This document shows, piece by piece, positions 42,941-52,190 of a stretch of DNA of 64,000 bases; the stretch's first letter is position 1, and each line of letters begins with the position of its first letter. The notes beneath the pieces are model-generated. The model was not told the origin of the DNA, made no database searches, and saw nothing but the letters and a program-made list of their open reading frames with translations. The stretch is from Anaerolineae bacterium (lineage in GTDB: Bacteria; Chloroflexota; Anaerolineae; Promineifilales; Promineifilaceae). The stretch spans positions 62,001 through 126,000 of the forward strand of contig JAHDWK010000015.1 of NCBI GenBank assembly GCA_023382655.1. Reading direction: 5' to 3'. The translations under genes were made by a program, and so were the position numbers.

Positions 42941-43411
42941 ATGAGGCTCGAACTGGTGAAAGATTGGATGACGCGAGAGGTGATCACGGCCGTGCCCACC
43001 ATGGGCGTTCTGGAAGCGGGCAATTTGATGCGAGACAAAGGAATACGGCGGCTGCCGGTGGTGGATGCGGACGGCCGCCTGGTGGGCATTCTCACGCATG
43101 GTGATGTGCGCGAAGCGAAACCCTCCACCACCAGTTCGCTCAGCGCCTGGGAACTCAACTACCTGCTGGCTCGCCTGACGGTCGGCGAAGTGATGAGCGA
43201 GTCAGTGCTGACTACCACTCCAGAAACCACCATCGGCGAAGCGGCGCAAATCATGTACCGGCACAAAATCAGCGGCCTGCCCGTGCTGGACGCCGAGGGC
43301 AACCTGGTAGGCATCCTGACCGAATCAGACATTTTTCGCATGGTGGTGCATGACTGGCAAAAATCACAAGAACCCCCTACGCCGCCTTATGCCCATTATG
43401 AAGAGGGATAA
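42941..43411 (+). CDS. CBS-pair protein
   Basis: The protein has 156 residues with two CBS domains: VGILTHGDVREA in the first and VGILTESDIFRM in the second. It binds nucleotides by inference and has no catalytic domain. ATG 42941 follows GGAGCGGAG; a TTG 15 bases upstream is less likely. A hairpin (ACCTGACAGGT type) separates it from the VKOR gene. It converges with DUF58 and both stop codons lie in one palindrome. Confidence 0.9.
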   Translation: MRLELVKDWMTREVITAVPTMGVLEAGNLMRDKGIRRLPVVDADGRLVGILTHGDVREAKPSTTSSLSAWELNYLLARLTVGEVMSESVLTTTPETTIGEAAQIMYRHKISGLPVLDAEGNLVGILTESDIFRMVVHDWQKSQEPPTPPYAHYEEG

Positions 43412-43452
43412 GTCATGGGGTAATTGATGCCAATTATCCCATGACTTATCCC
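43405..43452. repeat. 15-bp inverted repeat holding two stop codons
   Basis: GGGATAAGTCATGGG (43405-43419) and its complement (43438-43452) each carry a TAA, one for the CBS gene and one for the convergent DUF58 gene. The loop contains GTAATTGATGCCAATTAT, also partly symmetric. Confidence 0.9.
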
Positions 43453-44720
43453 GCCACCACTCTCCCCAACGGCGTCACGCGAAACTCCACTTTTTTCGGC
43501 TCGTGTAAGGGCACGCCAACCTCTCCCTGGTGAATGACTACGGCCGTCACCCCCAACATCTGTATCGCTTCTTGCATTCCCCGGCTGGATTCAACGCCGC
43601 CAAAACTGGGCCGGTCGAGCAAAATGACGCTGCTTTCAATGCTTTGCCGTGTCAGGTGCAGCAGTTGGGGCAGCCAGATCGGGTTGGCGCTGGGGGTAAT
43701 GACCACGGCCGTACTGTGCTTTTCTGCCGTGCGCCCCACATCACGCAGCGCCACCGTCAGGTCAATTTCGCCGTCAGCCTGCACCAGCGCCAACGCCCGC
43801 ATCATCCGCCATTCCTGACCCTGTCCCTGGCCGGGGGGGACAATTTGGGGGGTACGGCCGTACCCTGCCACCCCTACCGCCCGATTTTGCCCCAACGCCC
43901 GTGCGGCTAGCGAAGCCGCCAGCAGCACCGCCTGCTCCTCCGTGCCCGTCATGCCGCTGCCCAATTGCACCGCCGCCTGCATATCCAATACCAGCCAGAT
44001 GTCGCCGGTGGCGTCCATATCAAACTGGCGCACATACAGCTTGTCGTGGTGGGCGCTGGTGCGCCAGTGAATCCAACGCAGCGGATCCCCAGGTACATAG
44101 GCGCGGGTTGTGGCCGCGTTGATGGTGGCCTGCATACTACGCTGCCGTGCCCGGTGGCGACCGCTGCTCTGCCCGGCCGGCAGGCTGATGGGCAGCCGGA
44201 TGTGGATGGGGGGATGGATGATAATTTCCTGGCTCTGTGGATAGTGATGGGTCATGGTAAAGATGCCAAACGGGTCACCGGCGCGAATGCGCCAGGGGCC
44301 AAGCCGGTATTGCCCACGCTGCTGGCACACGGCCGTTTGCCGCCACCGATCCAGACGATCAATACCCGGACTGCGCACCACCGCCGCCTGATAACCGGGC
44401 ACATTGGAATCATCCATCACCTCCACCCACAGCGCCGGGATGGGGCTGCTGTTCCACACCTCAAACCGCTCGGCCAACTGGTCGCCCACGGCCAGCCATT
44501 GCCGCTCCGTCTGTCGCGTGGCGTGCAGCCCGCGTGCCAGATACCACACCCAGCCATAGGCCACCAGGAACATGCCGCCCAACCCAATGAGCAAGGTATT
44601 CCACACCCGGTCGGGCAACAAAAAAACGGCTGCTAACAAGAGCAGCAGCGAGAGTGCCGGCAGCCGCAGGCGCAGGCTGATGTGGGTATGTTGCGGCGCC
44701 GGCAGAGCGAGAGTTTTCAT
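43446..44720 (-). CDS. DUF58 domain protein
   Basis: The protein has 424 residues with two membrane segments (about 18-60). The DUF58 hallmark YVPGDPLRWIHWRTSAHHDKLYVRQFD is at about 225-250, followed by a vWA-like region LVLDMQAAV. These proteins usually accompany a MoxR ATPase and a transglutaminase; neither is adjacent here. ATG 44720 is chosen over a 75-codon extension that crosses the palindrome at 44769. Function is unknown. Confidence 0.88.
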   Translation of the reverse strand: MKTLALPAPQHTHISLRLRLPALSLLLLLAAVFLLPDRVWNTLLIGLGGMFLVAYGWVWYLARGLHATRQTERQWLAVGDQLAERFEVWNSSPIPALWVEVMDDSNVPGYQAAVVRSPGIDRLDRWRQTAVCQQRGQYRLGPWRIRAGDPFGIFTMTHHYPQSQEIIIHPPIHIRLPISLPAGQSSGRHRARQRSMQATINAATTRAYVPGDPLRWIHWRTSAHHDKLYVRQFDMDATGDIWLVLDMQAAVQLGSGMTGTEEQAVLLAASLAARALGQNRAVGVAGYGRTPQIVPPGQGQGQEWRMMRALALVQADGEIDLTVALRDVGRTAEKHSTAVVITPSANPIWLPQLLHLTRQSIESSVILLDRPSFGGVESSRGMQEAIQMLGVTAVVIHQGEVGVPLHEPKKVEFRVTPLGRVVAG

Positions 44721-44768
44721 AGGGTGAATTGTGCCACAGGTGGGGCAGGTGGCAAGTAGTAGGCACAT

Positions 44769-44801
44769 AGACCTGTCCGGTTTGCCAAACCGGACAGGTC
44801 T
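44769..44801. repeat. 16-bp palindrome in a divergent promoter region
   Basis: AGACCTGTCCGGTTTG (44769-44784) pairs with CAAACCGGACAGGTCT (44786-44801) around one base. It sits between the starts of the DUF58 and esterase genes. It could be an operator or a member of the ACCTG palindrome family. Confidence 0.75.
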
Positions 44802-44926
44802 GTTGTTGTTGGCCTGAAAACCAAAGCTGTGATATTTTTCCCCTAACGAATGCCTGCCATTCTCGGCGGCAGGCCGCCCGATAAAACAATTTCCACTACC
44901 CATATTCCCAAAGAAGAGGTGAAACG

Positions 44927-46594
44927 ATGGCAAAAGGCACCCCAACCCCAGAAATTCAGACCGTCACCGGCACCGTACAAGGTTTGTATCAGGATCGCGG
45001 CCAGATCGCCGTTTTCAAAGGCATCCCGTATGCCGCGCCTCCCGTTGGCCCCTGGCGTTGGCAGCCACCCCAACCGGTTATACCCTGGGACGGGGTGCGT
45101 CAGACGACGGCCTACAGCCCCACCGCCTTTCAGTTGGCAACCGGTTTTGAGGAATTTATGGATGCCCTGGTGGTGGGGCAGGGCTGGAATGGCCTGAAAA
45201 CCGGGGCCGTGAAACTGCTCTTCAAAGTGGCCCCCAAACCCAAAGAAAGTGAAGATTGCCTCTATTTGAATGTGCGCACACCGCTGTTGGGTAGCGACGG
45301 CCGTCTCCCGGTCATGGTCTGGATTCACGGCGGTGATCACCAGGATGGCAGCGGCGGCGAGATTTTTTATGATAGCAACGCTCTGGCGCATCGTGGCGTG
45401 GTGGTGGTCACAATCAATTATCGCCTGGGATTGATGGGTTATTTTGCCCACCCCGAACTGAGCCAGGAGTCACCGCAGAGTGTTTCCGGCAACTACGGTA
45501 CACTCGACCAGATTGCCGCGCTACGTTGGGTGCAGGAGAACATCCGCGCTTTTGGTGGCGACCCGGATAATGTGACTATCTTTGGCGAATCGGCCGGAGG
45601 GGAATCGATAGCCCACATGCTCACCTCGCCGCTGGCGCGCGGGCTGTTCCACAAGGCCATCATGCAAAGCCCCGGCAATTCCGGCCAGATGCTTTTCTTG
45701 AAGCAGCCGTTTTTGAACCGGCCGGCGCTGGAAGAGTTTGGGCGCGATTTTGCCACGTATCTGGTGGGTAACGGCGAACCCGAAGCGGCTTCGGGCCGTG
45801 CTCAATTAGAGCAACTGCGCCAGATACCGGCGGCTGAACTCTACAAACGGTGGCGGGAGGCGGAAGAATTCCACCGTTTCCATCCGGTGATTGATGGCTA
45901 TGTGCTGCCCAAAAGCCCACCCGTTGCCTTCCGGGATGGCGATCAGGCGCATGTGCCCCTGATCGTCGGCAGCAATGCCGACGAAGGGACGTTGCTATAC
46001 CCCATTTTCCCCTCACCGGTGGCCGAATTTGGCCGGGACAAAATCCAACCGTCGCAAATTGCCGGACTTATCCGTCAGGAGTTTGGCGTGGATAGTGACG
46101 GCCTCTTTGCGCTGTATCCCGGCCTGGAAAATGGTGAGGAGCGAGCGGGCATGGCGCTGATGGGTGACAGTTTTTTTGGCGCCGTCAGCGATCTTTATGC
46201 CGCGCAGGCGGCCAGAGCCGGGCAGCCGGTTTACAATTACTTTTTTACACGCACGCCGCCATCGGCCAGACAAATGGCCGGGGCGTATCATGCGGCCGAA
46301 CTTTCTTTTGTGCATGGCAGCAAAATACCACTGTTTGACCGTACCCCCGATGATGACGCCCTGTCCCAGGTGATGGGTGACTATTGGACGCAGTTTGCTG
46401 GTAAAGGCGACCCCAATTTGCCGGGCCGCCCAGCCTGGCCCCGGTATGACGAAACGGCCGTGCCCCAACAAATGCGCCTGGGTATTGGCAATCAATTGGG
46501 CGCGACCGATATTGCCCGCGCCGCGCAGTACGAGATTATCCAGAAGCGGCTGCACCGCCTGTTAGACGCCATGCCAGAATTGTTAGCGGCGTAA
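44927..46594 (+). CDS. carboxylesterase type B
   Basis: The protein has 555 residues, full length. The nucleophile Ser lies in FGESAGGESI, the oxyanion loop in VWIHGGDHQDGSGG, the acid in SNADEGTLL, and His in YHAAELSFVHG. No signal peptide is visible, unlike many relatives, suggesting a cytoplasmic esterase. The substrate is unknown. GAAGAGG lies eight bases before the ATG. A GGCGATTT palindrome follows the stop. Confidence 0.92.
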   Translation: MAKGTPTPEIQTVTGTVQGLYQDRGQIAVFKGIPYAAPPVGPWRWQPPQPVIPWDGVRQTTAYSPTAFQLATGFEEFMDALVVGQGWNGLKTGAVKLLFKVAPKPKESEDCLYLNVRTPLLGSDGRLPVMVWIHGGDHQDGSGGEIFYDSNALAHRGVVVVTINYRLGLMGYFAHPELSQESPQSVSGNYGTLDQIAALRWVQENIRAFGGDPDNVTIFGESAGGESIAHMLTSPLARGLFHKAIMQSPGNSGQMLFLKQPFLNRPALEEFGRDFATYLVGNGEPEAASGRAQLEQLRQIPAAELYKRWREAEEFHRFHPVIDGYVLPKSPPVAFRDGDQAHVPLIVGSNADEGTLLYPIFPSPVAEFGRDKIQPSQIAGLIRQEFGVDSDGLFALYPGLENGEERAGMALMGDSFFGAVSDLYAAQAARAGQPVYNYFFTRTPPSARQMAGAYHAAELSFVHGSKIPLFDRTPDDDALSQVMGDYWTQFAGKGDPNLPGRPAWPRYDETAVPQQMRLGIGNQLGATDIARAAQYEIIQKRLHRLLDAMPELLAA

Positions 46595-46613
46595 GGCGAT
46601 TTTCCAAATCGCC
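46595..46613. repeat. GGCGATTT/AAATCGCC palindrome
   Basis: It has 8-bp arms and a 3-nt loop immediately after the esterase stop. It is related to the palindrome at 24382-24408 and to part of the 57-bp element. Confidence 0.6.
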
Positions 46614-46636
46614 CCACCTGGACAAAGGAGGTCAAC

Positions 46637-47197
46637 ATGTCTTCTGTGGATGAAGCTACCCAAACCATGATTCAAAACTTGCAGGCCAAAACGGGCAAGA
46701 GCCTGGAAGAGTGGGTGACAATAGCTCGCGGTTGGGGATTGAGCAAACACCGGGAGATATTGAACCGCCTGAAAGAGGAACATGGTCTGACATACGGTTA
46801 TGCCAATCTGGTCGCCATCAAGACACTGGAACGTGATGACGAGCCAAAGGAGGCGGACGATCTGGTAGCAGCACAGTATGCGGGGGCAAAGGCGGAACTG
46901 CTGCCGGTGTATGAGGCGTTGGTCACGGCCGTGACCAACTTCGGCCCCGATGTGGAGTTAGCGCCCAAAAAAGCGTATGTCAGCCTGCGCCGCAAAAAGC
47001 AGTTTGGCCTTATCCAGCCCTCTACCGCCAGCCGCGTGGATGTGGGCATCAACCTCAAAGATACACCGCCAACGGAACGGTTGGAAAAGTCCGGCAGCTT
47101 TAATTCGATGGTCAGCCACCGCGTCCGCCTGAGTAGTGTGGCCGACGTCAACGGCGAGCTAATCGGCTGGCTGCGCCAGGCCTACGACGCCGCCTGA
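46637..47197 (+). CDS. DUF4287/DUF5655 protein
   Basis: The protein has 186 residues. Residues 1-65 (MIQNLQAKTGKSLEEWV, GLSKHREILNRLKEEHGL) match DUF4287, and 85-185 (PKKAYVSLRRKKQFGLIQPS, DVGINLKD) match DUF5655. The family is common in soil bacteria; function is unknown. AAGGAGG lies five bases before the ATG. It is followed by menA after 10 bp, probably cotranscribed. Confidence 0.85.
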   Translation: MSSVDEATQTMIQNLQAKTGKSLEEWVTIARGWGLSKHREILNRLKEEHGLTYGYANLVAIKTLERDDEPKEADDLVAAQYAGAKAELLPVYEALVTAVTNFGPDVELAPKKAYVSLRRKKQFGLIQPSTASRVDVGINLKDTPPTERLEKSGSFNSMVSHRVRLSSVADVNGELIGWLRQAYDAA

Positions 47198-47207
47198 CAC
47201 CTGATAC

Positions 47208-48143
47208 ATGACACCAGACACCCAACCCCTGACCACCACCAACAAACGAAAAGCCTGGATCGGTGCCATGCGTCTGCGCACACTGCCGCTGGCGTTGGCC
47301 TGCATTATGCTGGGCGCATTTCTGGCGGCGGCGGATGACAGGCTAGATGGGGTGGTAGTGGCGCTGTGTGTGGTCACGGCCGTGCTGCTGCAAATCCTCT
47401 CCAACCTGGCCAACGATTACGGCGACAGCCTGCATGGGGCCGACCACAGCGAACGGCTTGGCCCGGCCCGCGCCGTGCAGTCCGGGGCAATCACACCGCA
47501 GGCGATGAAACAGGCGATGGTTCTTTTTGCGGGGTTATCGGCCGTGTCCGGGTTGGCGTTGGTGGTGGTGGCCTTCGGGTTAGATGCGCTGCCGCTGGTG
47601 CTGCTCTTTTTGGTGTTGGGCGCGGCGTCATTGTGGGCGGCGGTCAATTATACGGCGGGTAAAAATCCCTATGGTTATGCCGGGCTGGGCGATTTGTTTG
47701 TGCTGCTGTTTTTTGGGTGGGTGGGCACGATTGGTACCTATTTTTTGCAGACGCAGACCTTTTCCTGGGCGCTGCTGCTGCCCGCCAGCAGCGCCGGACT
47801 GCTGGCCGTGGCCGTTCTCAATGTGAACAATATCCGTGACATTGAGTCAGACAAGCAGGCGGGCAAACAGAGCATCCCGGTGCGGTTGGGGCCGGAACGC
47901 GCTCGCATTTACCACTGGTGTCTGTTGATGATGGCCTTTGTGTTGGCGGGTATTTATGCCTGGTTTACTTACCAGACGGTCTGGCAATTTTTGTTTGTGC
48001 TGGCCGCGCCATTGCTGGTCTGGCATGGCACGGCCGTACAGCGCACCCACGACCCCCTCCGCCTCAATCCTCTTTTGAAGCAGATGGTGTTTACGGCCGT
48101 ACTATTTGACTTTCTGTTAGGGTTGGGACAGGTGATGGGGTAA
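47208..48143 (+). CDS. menA: 1,4-dihydroxy-2-naphthoate prenyltransferase
   Basis: The protein has 311 residues with about eight membrane segments. The two Asp-rich prenyl-diphosphate motifs are NDYGDSLHGAD and NNIRDIESDKQAGKQS, and AWIGAMRLRTLPLA matches the usual MenA N-terminus, which supports the start at 47208. It makes demethylmenaquinone from DHNA. Menaquinone would serve NrfH and the VKOR protein encoded in this window. The region before the ATG carries TGACACC-type words. Confidence 0.9.
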   Translation: MTPDTQPLTTTNKRKAWIGAMRLRTLPLALACIMLGAFLAAADDRLDGVVVALCVVTAVLLQILSNLANDYGDSLHGADHSERLGPARAVQSGAITPQAMKQAMVLFAGLSAVSGLALVVVAFGLDALPLVLLFLVLGAASLWAAVNYTAGKNPYGYAGLGDLFVLLFFGWVGTIGTYFLQTQTFSWALLLPASSAGLLAVAVLNVNNIRDIESDKQAGKQSIPVRLGPERARIYHWCLLMMAFVLAGIYAWFTYQTVWQFLFVLAAPLLVWHGTAVQRTHDPLRLNPLLKQMVFTAVLFDFLLGLGQVMG

Positions 48144-48201
48144 CAAGGTGAACTTCATCACCCCCTTCATAATTCATAATTCCTACTTCATAATTTCCCT
48201 A

Positions 48202-49491
48202 TTACCGCCAATTCTCAATATCTTCTTTAATCGTTGCCACAAAGTTGTCGGCTGACGCCCCATCCAGAATGCGGTGGTCAAAGGTAAGGCCGACGTAAGC
48301 CATCGTGCGGATGGCGATGGCGTCGTCAATCACCTTGACCCGTTTTTCAATCATGCCCACGCCCAGGATGCCGCACTGCGGCTGGTTGATGATGGGCGTG
48401 GCAAAGAGGCTGCCGCTGGTGCCATGATTGGTGATGGAAAAGGTGCCGCCCTGCACGTCGGCCGGTTTAAGCTGTTTGCTGCGGGCGCGCTGCGCCAGGT
48501 CATTGATGCTGCGCGCCAGGCCTAACAGATTCAAAGAGTCCGCATTTTTGATGACGGGCACAATCAGGCCATCGTCAACGGCCGTGGCCATGCCCATGTT
48601 GATTTCCGGTTTGAGTTCGATGCCGTTGTCCGTCCAGGTGCTGTTGACCAGTGGATGTTTTTTCAGGGCGGCCACGGTGGCGGCGATGATGTAGGCGGTG
48701 AAGGTCAGGTTGGCGCCATCGCGGGCGAACTGCTCTTTGTGGGCGCGGCGGTGTTTGTCTACGTTCGTAAAGTCGAACTCGAAGATGGTAGTAACGTGGG
48801 GGCTGGTCTGTTTGCTGCGCACCATGTGTTCGGCGATGCTGCGGCGCATGTTGGTGAGGGGGAGGATTTCGCCGGAAGCGGGTGACAGGGTGACACGGTG
48901 ACCGGGTGACACGGTGGGTGATGGGGACATCGCGGGGGGAGAAGATAGCGGAGGTTCAGGTTCGGAGGTAATGGCCGGTTCGGGAGTGGGGGGTTGGCTG
49001 CGTTGTTCGATGTAGGCCAGGATGTCTTTTTTGGTGATACGGCCGTCCAGCCCTGTGCCCTCTATCTGGTTCAAATCTACTTTGTGTTCGGCGGCAATGC
49101 GGCTGACGACGGGGCTGATGCGCCCGGTGTAGGGTTGGTTGGGGGGCGTGGGGGCGGCAGGGGACACGGCCGTTGCCGGCGCTGGTATCGTTTGTTCCGG
49201 TTCGAGGGTAGGTACGGCCGCTTTCACTTCCCCATTTTCCGGGAGGGCGTCGCCCGGTTCGCCAATGTAGGCCAGCACCGTACCCACCGGGGCTATCGTG
49301 CCCTCGGCCACACAAATCTGCAAAACCGTGCCCGACTCCTCGGCCGTAGCCTCCGTCGTCACCTTGTCCGTTTCAATTTCCAGAATGGGGTCATACTGCT
49401 TGACAAAGTCGCCTTCGCCCACCAGCCAGCGGGCCACCGTCCCTTCCACCACACCTTCGCCCATTTCGGGCATCATCACTTTGGTTATCAT
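48202..49491 (-). CDS. 2-oxoacid dehydrogenase E2 (dihydrolipoamide acyltransferase)
   Basis: The protein has 429 residues. The lipoyl domain has Lys in EIETDKVTTEA, the E3-binding domain ISPVVSRIAAEHKVDL, and the catalytic domain ends with DHRILDGASAD. The Pro/Ser-rich linker before the catalytic domain is encoded partly by an octamer array (48886-48925). It carries the acyl group from E1 to CoA. ATG 49491 is preferred over 49530, which would include the 21-bp hairpin arm. The E1 gene lies just upstream. Confidence 0.93.
   Translation of the reverse strand: MITKVMMPEMGEGVVEGTVARWLVGEGDFVKQYDPILEIETDKVTTEATAEESGTVLQICVAEGTIAPVGTVLAYIGEPGDALPENGEVKAAVPTLEPEQTIPAPATAVSPAAPTPPNQPYTGRISPVVSRIAAEHKVDLNQIEGTGLDGRITKKDILAYIEQRSQPPTPEPAITSEPEPPLSSPPAMSPSPTVSPGHRVTLSPASGEILPLTNMRRSIAEHMVRSKQTSPHVTTIFEFDFTNVDKHRRAHKEQFARDGANLTFTAYIIAATVAALKKHPLVNSTWTDNGIELKPEINMGMATAVDDGLIVPVIKNADSLNLLGLARSINDLAQRARSKQLKPADVQGGTFSITNHGTSGSLFATPIINQPQCGILGVGMIEKRVKVIDDAIAIRTMAYVGLTFDHRILDGASADNFVATIKEDIENWR
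48886..48925. repeat. octamer array within the E2 linker coding region
   Basis: Words GTGACAGG, GTGACACG, GTGACCGG, GTGACACG follow in tandem and are translated in the opposite sense as a SPGHRVTLSPASG-type linker. It shows the same array type entering coding DNA. Confidence 0.85.
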
Positions 49492-49507
49492 TATCGTTCC
49501 TGTATGG

Positions 49508-49571
49508 ATGACAAGGTGAAGGGGTGACATGGTGAGCCTGTTATAACCTTGTCACCCCTTCACCTTGTCAT
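49508..49571. repeat. 21-bp perfect inverted repeat between E1 and E2 genes
   Basis: Arms 49508-49528 and 49551-49571 are exact complements, built of AAGGTGA/GGGGTGAC words. It lies inside one transcription unit, so it may set the relative amounts of E1 and E2. Confidence 0.9.
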
Positions 49572-49578
49572 TCTGTCT

Positions 49579-52056
49579 TCACCTGTAAAAAATCGGGAAA
49601 CGCCTCGGTTCGGCTTCGTGCATCATCTCATACACCAGGTCGAACAGATCTTCCACGTTTGGCTTGGAGAAGTAGGCGCCATCAGAGCCGAAGGCCGGGC
49701 GGTGTGCTTTGGCGCTCAGGGTGCGTGGTTCGGCATCCAGATGCCAGAAGCCGCCTTGTTTCTCGATCACTTCCTGCATCATGTAAGCCGACGCGCCGCC
49801 GGGCATATCCTCGTCCAGGAAGATGATGCGCCCCGTCTTTTGCAGTGATTGGCCGATTGAGCCAAACCGATCAAACGGGAGCAGGGTACGCGCGTCAATA
49901 ATTTCGGCGTCAATGCCTACTTCGTGCAGCAGTACGGCCGTTTCCGACGCCACCTGCACACACGCCCCATACGTCACAATGGTGATGTCTTCACCGGGGC
50001 GCACCACCTCCGGTACACCCAACGGAATGGTAAATTCTGTCAGATTGGTAGGCACGTTTTCCCGCAGCCGGTAGCCGTTTAGCACTTCCACAATGATGCC
50101 GGGATCATCCCCTTGCAGCAGGGTATTGTAAAAACCCACCGCCTGCACCATATCACGCGGTACGCACACATGCATACCGCGTAACAGATGAATGAGGCCG
50201 GCCATTTGCGAACCGGCGTGCCAGATGCCTTCCAGCCGGTGGCCGCGGGTGCGGATGATGACCGGTGCTTTCTGGCCCCCTTTGGTGCGCCAGCGCAGCG
50301 AAGCCAGGTCGTCAGACATCGTTTGCAGCGCATACAGCACATAATCCAGATATTGAATTTCGGCGATGGGGCGCAGGCCGCGTAATGCCAGGCCAATAGC
50401 CTGCCCCAAAATGGTGGCCTCGCGGATGCCGGTATCGGCCACCCGCAGCAGGCCAAACTGTTTTTGCAGGCCGGCAAACGCCTGGTTGACGCCGCCCAAT
50501 TTGCCCACATCTTCGCCAAAGGCCAGCACCCGCGGGTCGCGGGCCAGCATGACGGCAAACGCTTTGTTCAACACCTCATACCCTTTCAGCCCTTCCGGCT
50601 TCTCCGCGTAAATCGGTTTGACTTCCGGGACATTCAGGGCAGATTCGGCCGATTCGCTGGTGAGATGGCTGGCGTAGCTGGCGGCGTGGCGCGCGGTCTG
50701 CTCATTTTTCCAGGCGGCCAACTGGCGGGCGGCGGGGATATTTTCGTCACGGGTGAGCAGCAGGGTTTGGTGCACGGCCGTGAACACATCCTTGCGTGAT
50801 AACGACTGCTTTTCCATCAGGCGGCGGCGCATGGTGCTCAATTGCTGACGGTGGGCCGATGCCCCTTCGATTTGTTCCATGATGGTTGCCGCCTCTTGCC
50901 GTTCCTGGTAAAGGGGGCGGGTATAGGCCGTCCACGCTTTGTCGCGGGCATGTTGCGCCTGCTTGCGGGCGTTGCGCTCGATGTTGTCCAGTTCGCCAGA
51001 GGAGGCAATGCGCTGCTCAATAATCCACAACCGCATCTGGCGAATGGGGTCACACTCCTCCTCCCAGGCCAGCCGCTCGGCCGATTTATACCGTTCATGG
51101 CTGCCGGAGGTGGAGTGACCCTGCGGTTGGGTCATCTCCACCACGTGAATGATCGCCGGGACGTGTTGATCGCGGGTGATTTGGGCCGCCTTCTGGTACG
51201 TTTCCACCAGTTGCAGGTAATCCCAACCGGGCACGGTATACAGGTCATACCCATCGCGGGTGCCGGTTTTGCGTTGGAAGCCGCTCAGCAGTTCAGACAG
51301 GTTCTCTTTGGTAATCTGGTGTTCATTGGTGACGGAGATGCCGTAGCCGTCATCCCAAATGGAGACAATGACCGGCGCTTTCAACACGCCAATGGCGTTG
51401 ATGGCTTCCCAAAACAGTCCTTCGGCGCAACTGGCATTACCAATGGTGCCCCAGGCAATTTCACGGCCGTCACGGGAAAATTGGGTGAGCGCCTGAAGTT
51501 CCGGCAATTCATGGTACAGCCGGGAGGCGTACCCCAGGCCCACCAGCCGGGGCATTTGCGCGCCGGTGGGGGAAAGGTCGGCAGAGATATTGTAGCGCTG
51601 TGTCTGGTCCAGCCAACGGCCGTCGGCGTCCAACAGGCGGCTGGCAAAATGGGCGTTCATCTGCCGCCCGCCGGAGTGGGGTTCGTGGGCCAGGTCATCA
51701 TGAGCGTACAGTTGGGCAAAAAACTGTTCCAGCGTCAGCCCGCCAATCGCCAGCATAAAGGTCTGGTCGCGGTAATAGCCGCTGCGCCAATCCCCTTTTT
51801 GGAACGCTCTGGCCCAGGCCAACTGTGCCACCTCTTTGCCATCGCCAAAGATACCAAACTTGGCCTTGCCGCTGAGAACCTCGCGGCGACCAATGAGGCT
51901 GGTCTCGCGGCTTTCGCAGGCGATGCGGTAATCGCGCAAAATATCGGCGCGGCTCAGTTCGATCTGGCTGGCGAAGGGGAGGGGTTTCCGGTCGGCTGGT
52001 GTGGGAGGGTGTTGGGTTTGAGCAGAACTGGTTTCAGACGCTTCGCGTATGATCAT
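49579..52056 (-). CDS. 2-oxoacid dehydrogenase E1, fused alpha and beta subunits
   Basis: The protein has 825 residues. The alpha half (about 30-390) has the thiamine-diphosphate region GNASCAEGLFWEAINAI with DDGYGISVTN, and the beta half (about 490-820) begins YEVLNKAFAVMLARDPRV with GEDVGKLGGV. The fusion occurs in Bacteroidota and Chloroflexota. The substrate may be pyruvate or branched-chain 2-oxoacids. AAGGACA lies before ATG 52056. E2 follows; no E3 (dihydrolipoyl dehydrogenase) gene is in the window. Confidence 0.92.
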   Translation of the reverse strand: MIIREASETSSAQTQHPPTPADRKPLPFASQIELSRADILRDYRIACESRETSLIGRREVLSGKAKFGIFGDGKEVAQLAWARAFQKGDWRSGYYRDQTFMLAIGGLTLEQFFAQLYAHDDLAHEPHSGGRQMNAHFASRLLDADGRWLDQTQRYNISADLSPTGAQMPRLVGLGYASRLYHELPELQALTQFSRDGREIAWGTIGNASCAEGLFWEAINAIGVLKAPVIVSIWDDGYGISVTNEHQITKENLSELLSGFQRKTGTRDGYDLYTVPGWDYLQLVETYQKAAQITRDQHVPAIIHVVEMTQPQGHSTSGSHERYKSAERLAWEEECDPIRQMRLWIIEQRIASSGELDNIERNARKQAQHARDKAWTAYTRPLYQERQEAATIMEQIEGASAHRQQLSTMRRRLMEKQSLSRKDVFTAVHQTLLLTRDENIPAARQLAAWKNEQTARHAASYASHLTSESAESALNVPEVKPIYAEKPEGLKGYEVLNKAFAVMLARDPRVLAFGEDVGKLGGVNQAFAGLQKQFGLLRVADTGIREATILGQAIGLALRGLRPIAEIQYLDYVLYALQTMSDDLASLRWRTKGGQKAPVIIRTRGHRLEGIWHAGSQMAGLIHLLRGMHVCVPRDMVQAVGFYNTLLQGDDPGIIVEVLNGYRLRENVPTNLTEFTIPLGVPEVVRPGEDITIVTYGACVQVASETAVLLHEVGIDAEIIDARTLLPFDRFGSIGQSLQKTGRIIFLDEDMPGGASAYMMQEVIEKQGGFWHLDAEPRTLSAKAHRPAFGSDGAYFSKPNVEDLFDLVYEMMHEAEPRRFPIFYR

Positions 52057-52190
52057 TGGGCATTGTCCTTGTGCTTGTTGAAAATTACGGTTAGTTGTTG
52101 GTAACGGCAACGGTGGGAGCGCCCCATTACGGGGCGATTATAGCGACTGTTTGGTTACTTTTCCACTAACGAGGATGAGAACGGCCGTAT

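Noticed and set aside
44769..44801. Palindrome as an intrinsic terminator
   Set aside because: Both adjacent genes start here, and there is no T-run on either side.
50842..52104. 420-residue open frame on the plus strand
   Set aside because: It is antisense to the fused E1 gene whose motifs are unmistakable; its composition is typical of a shadow frame.
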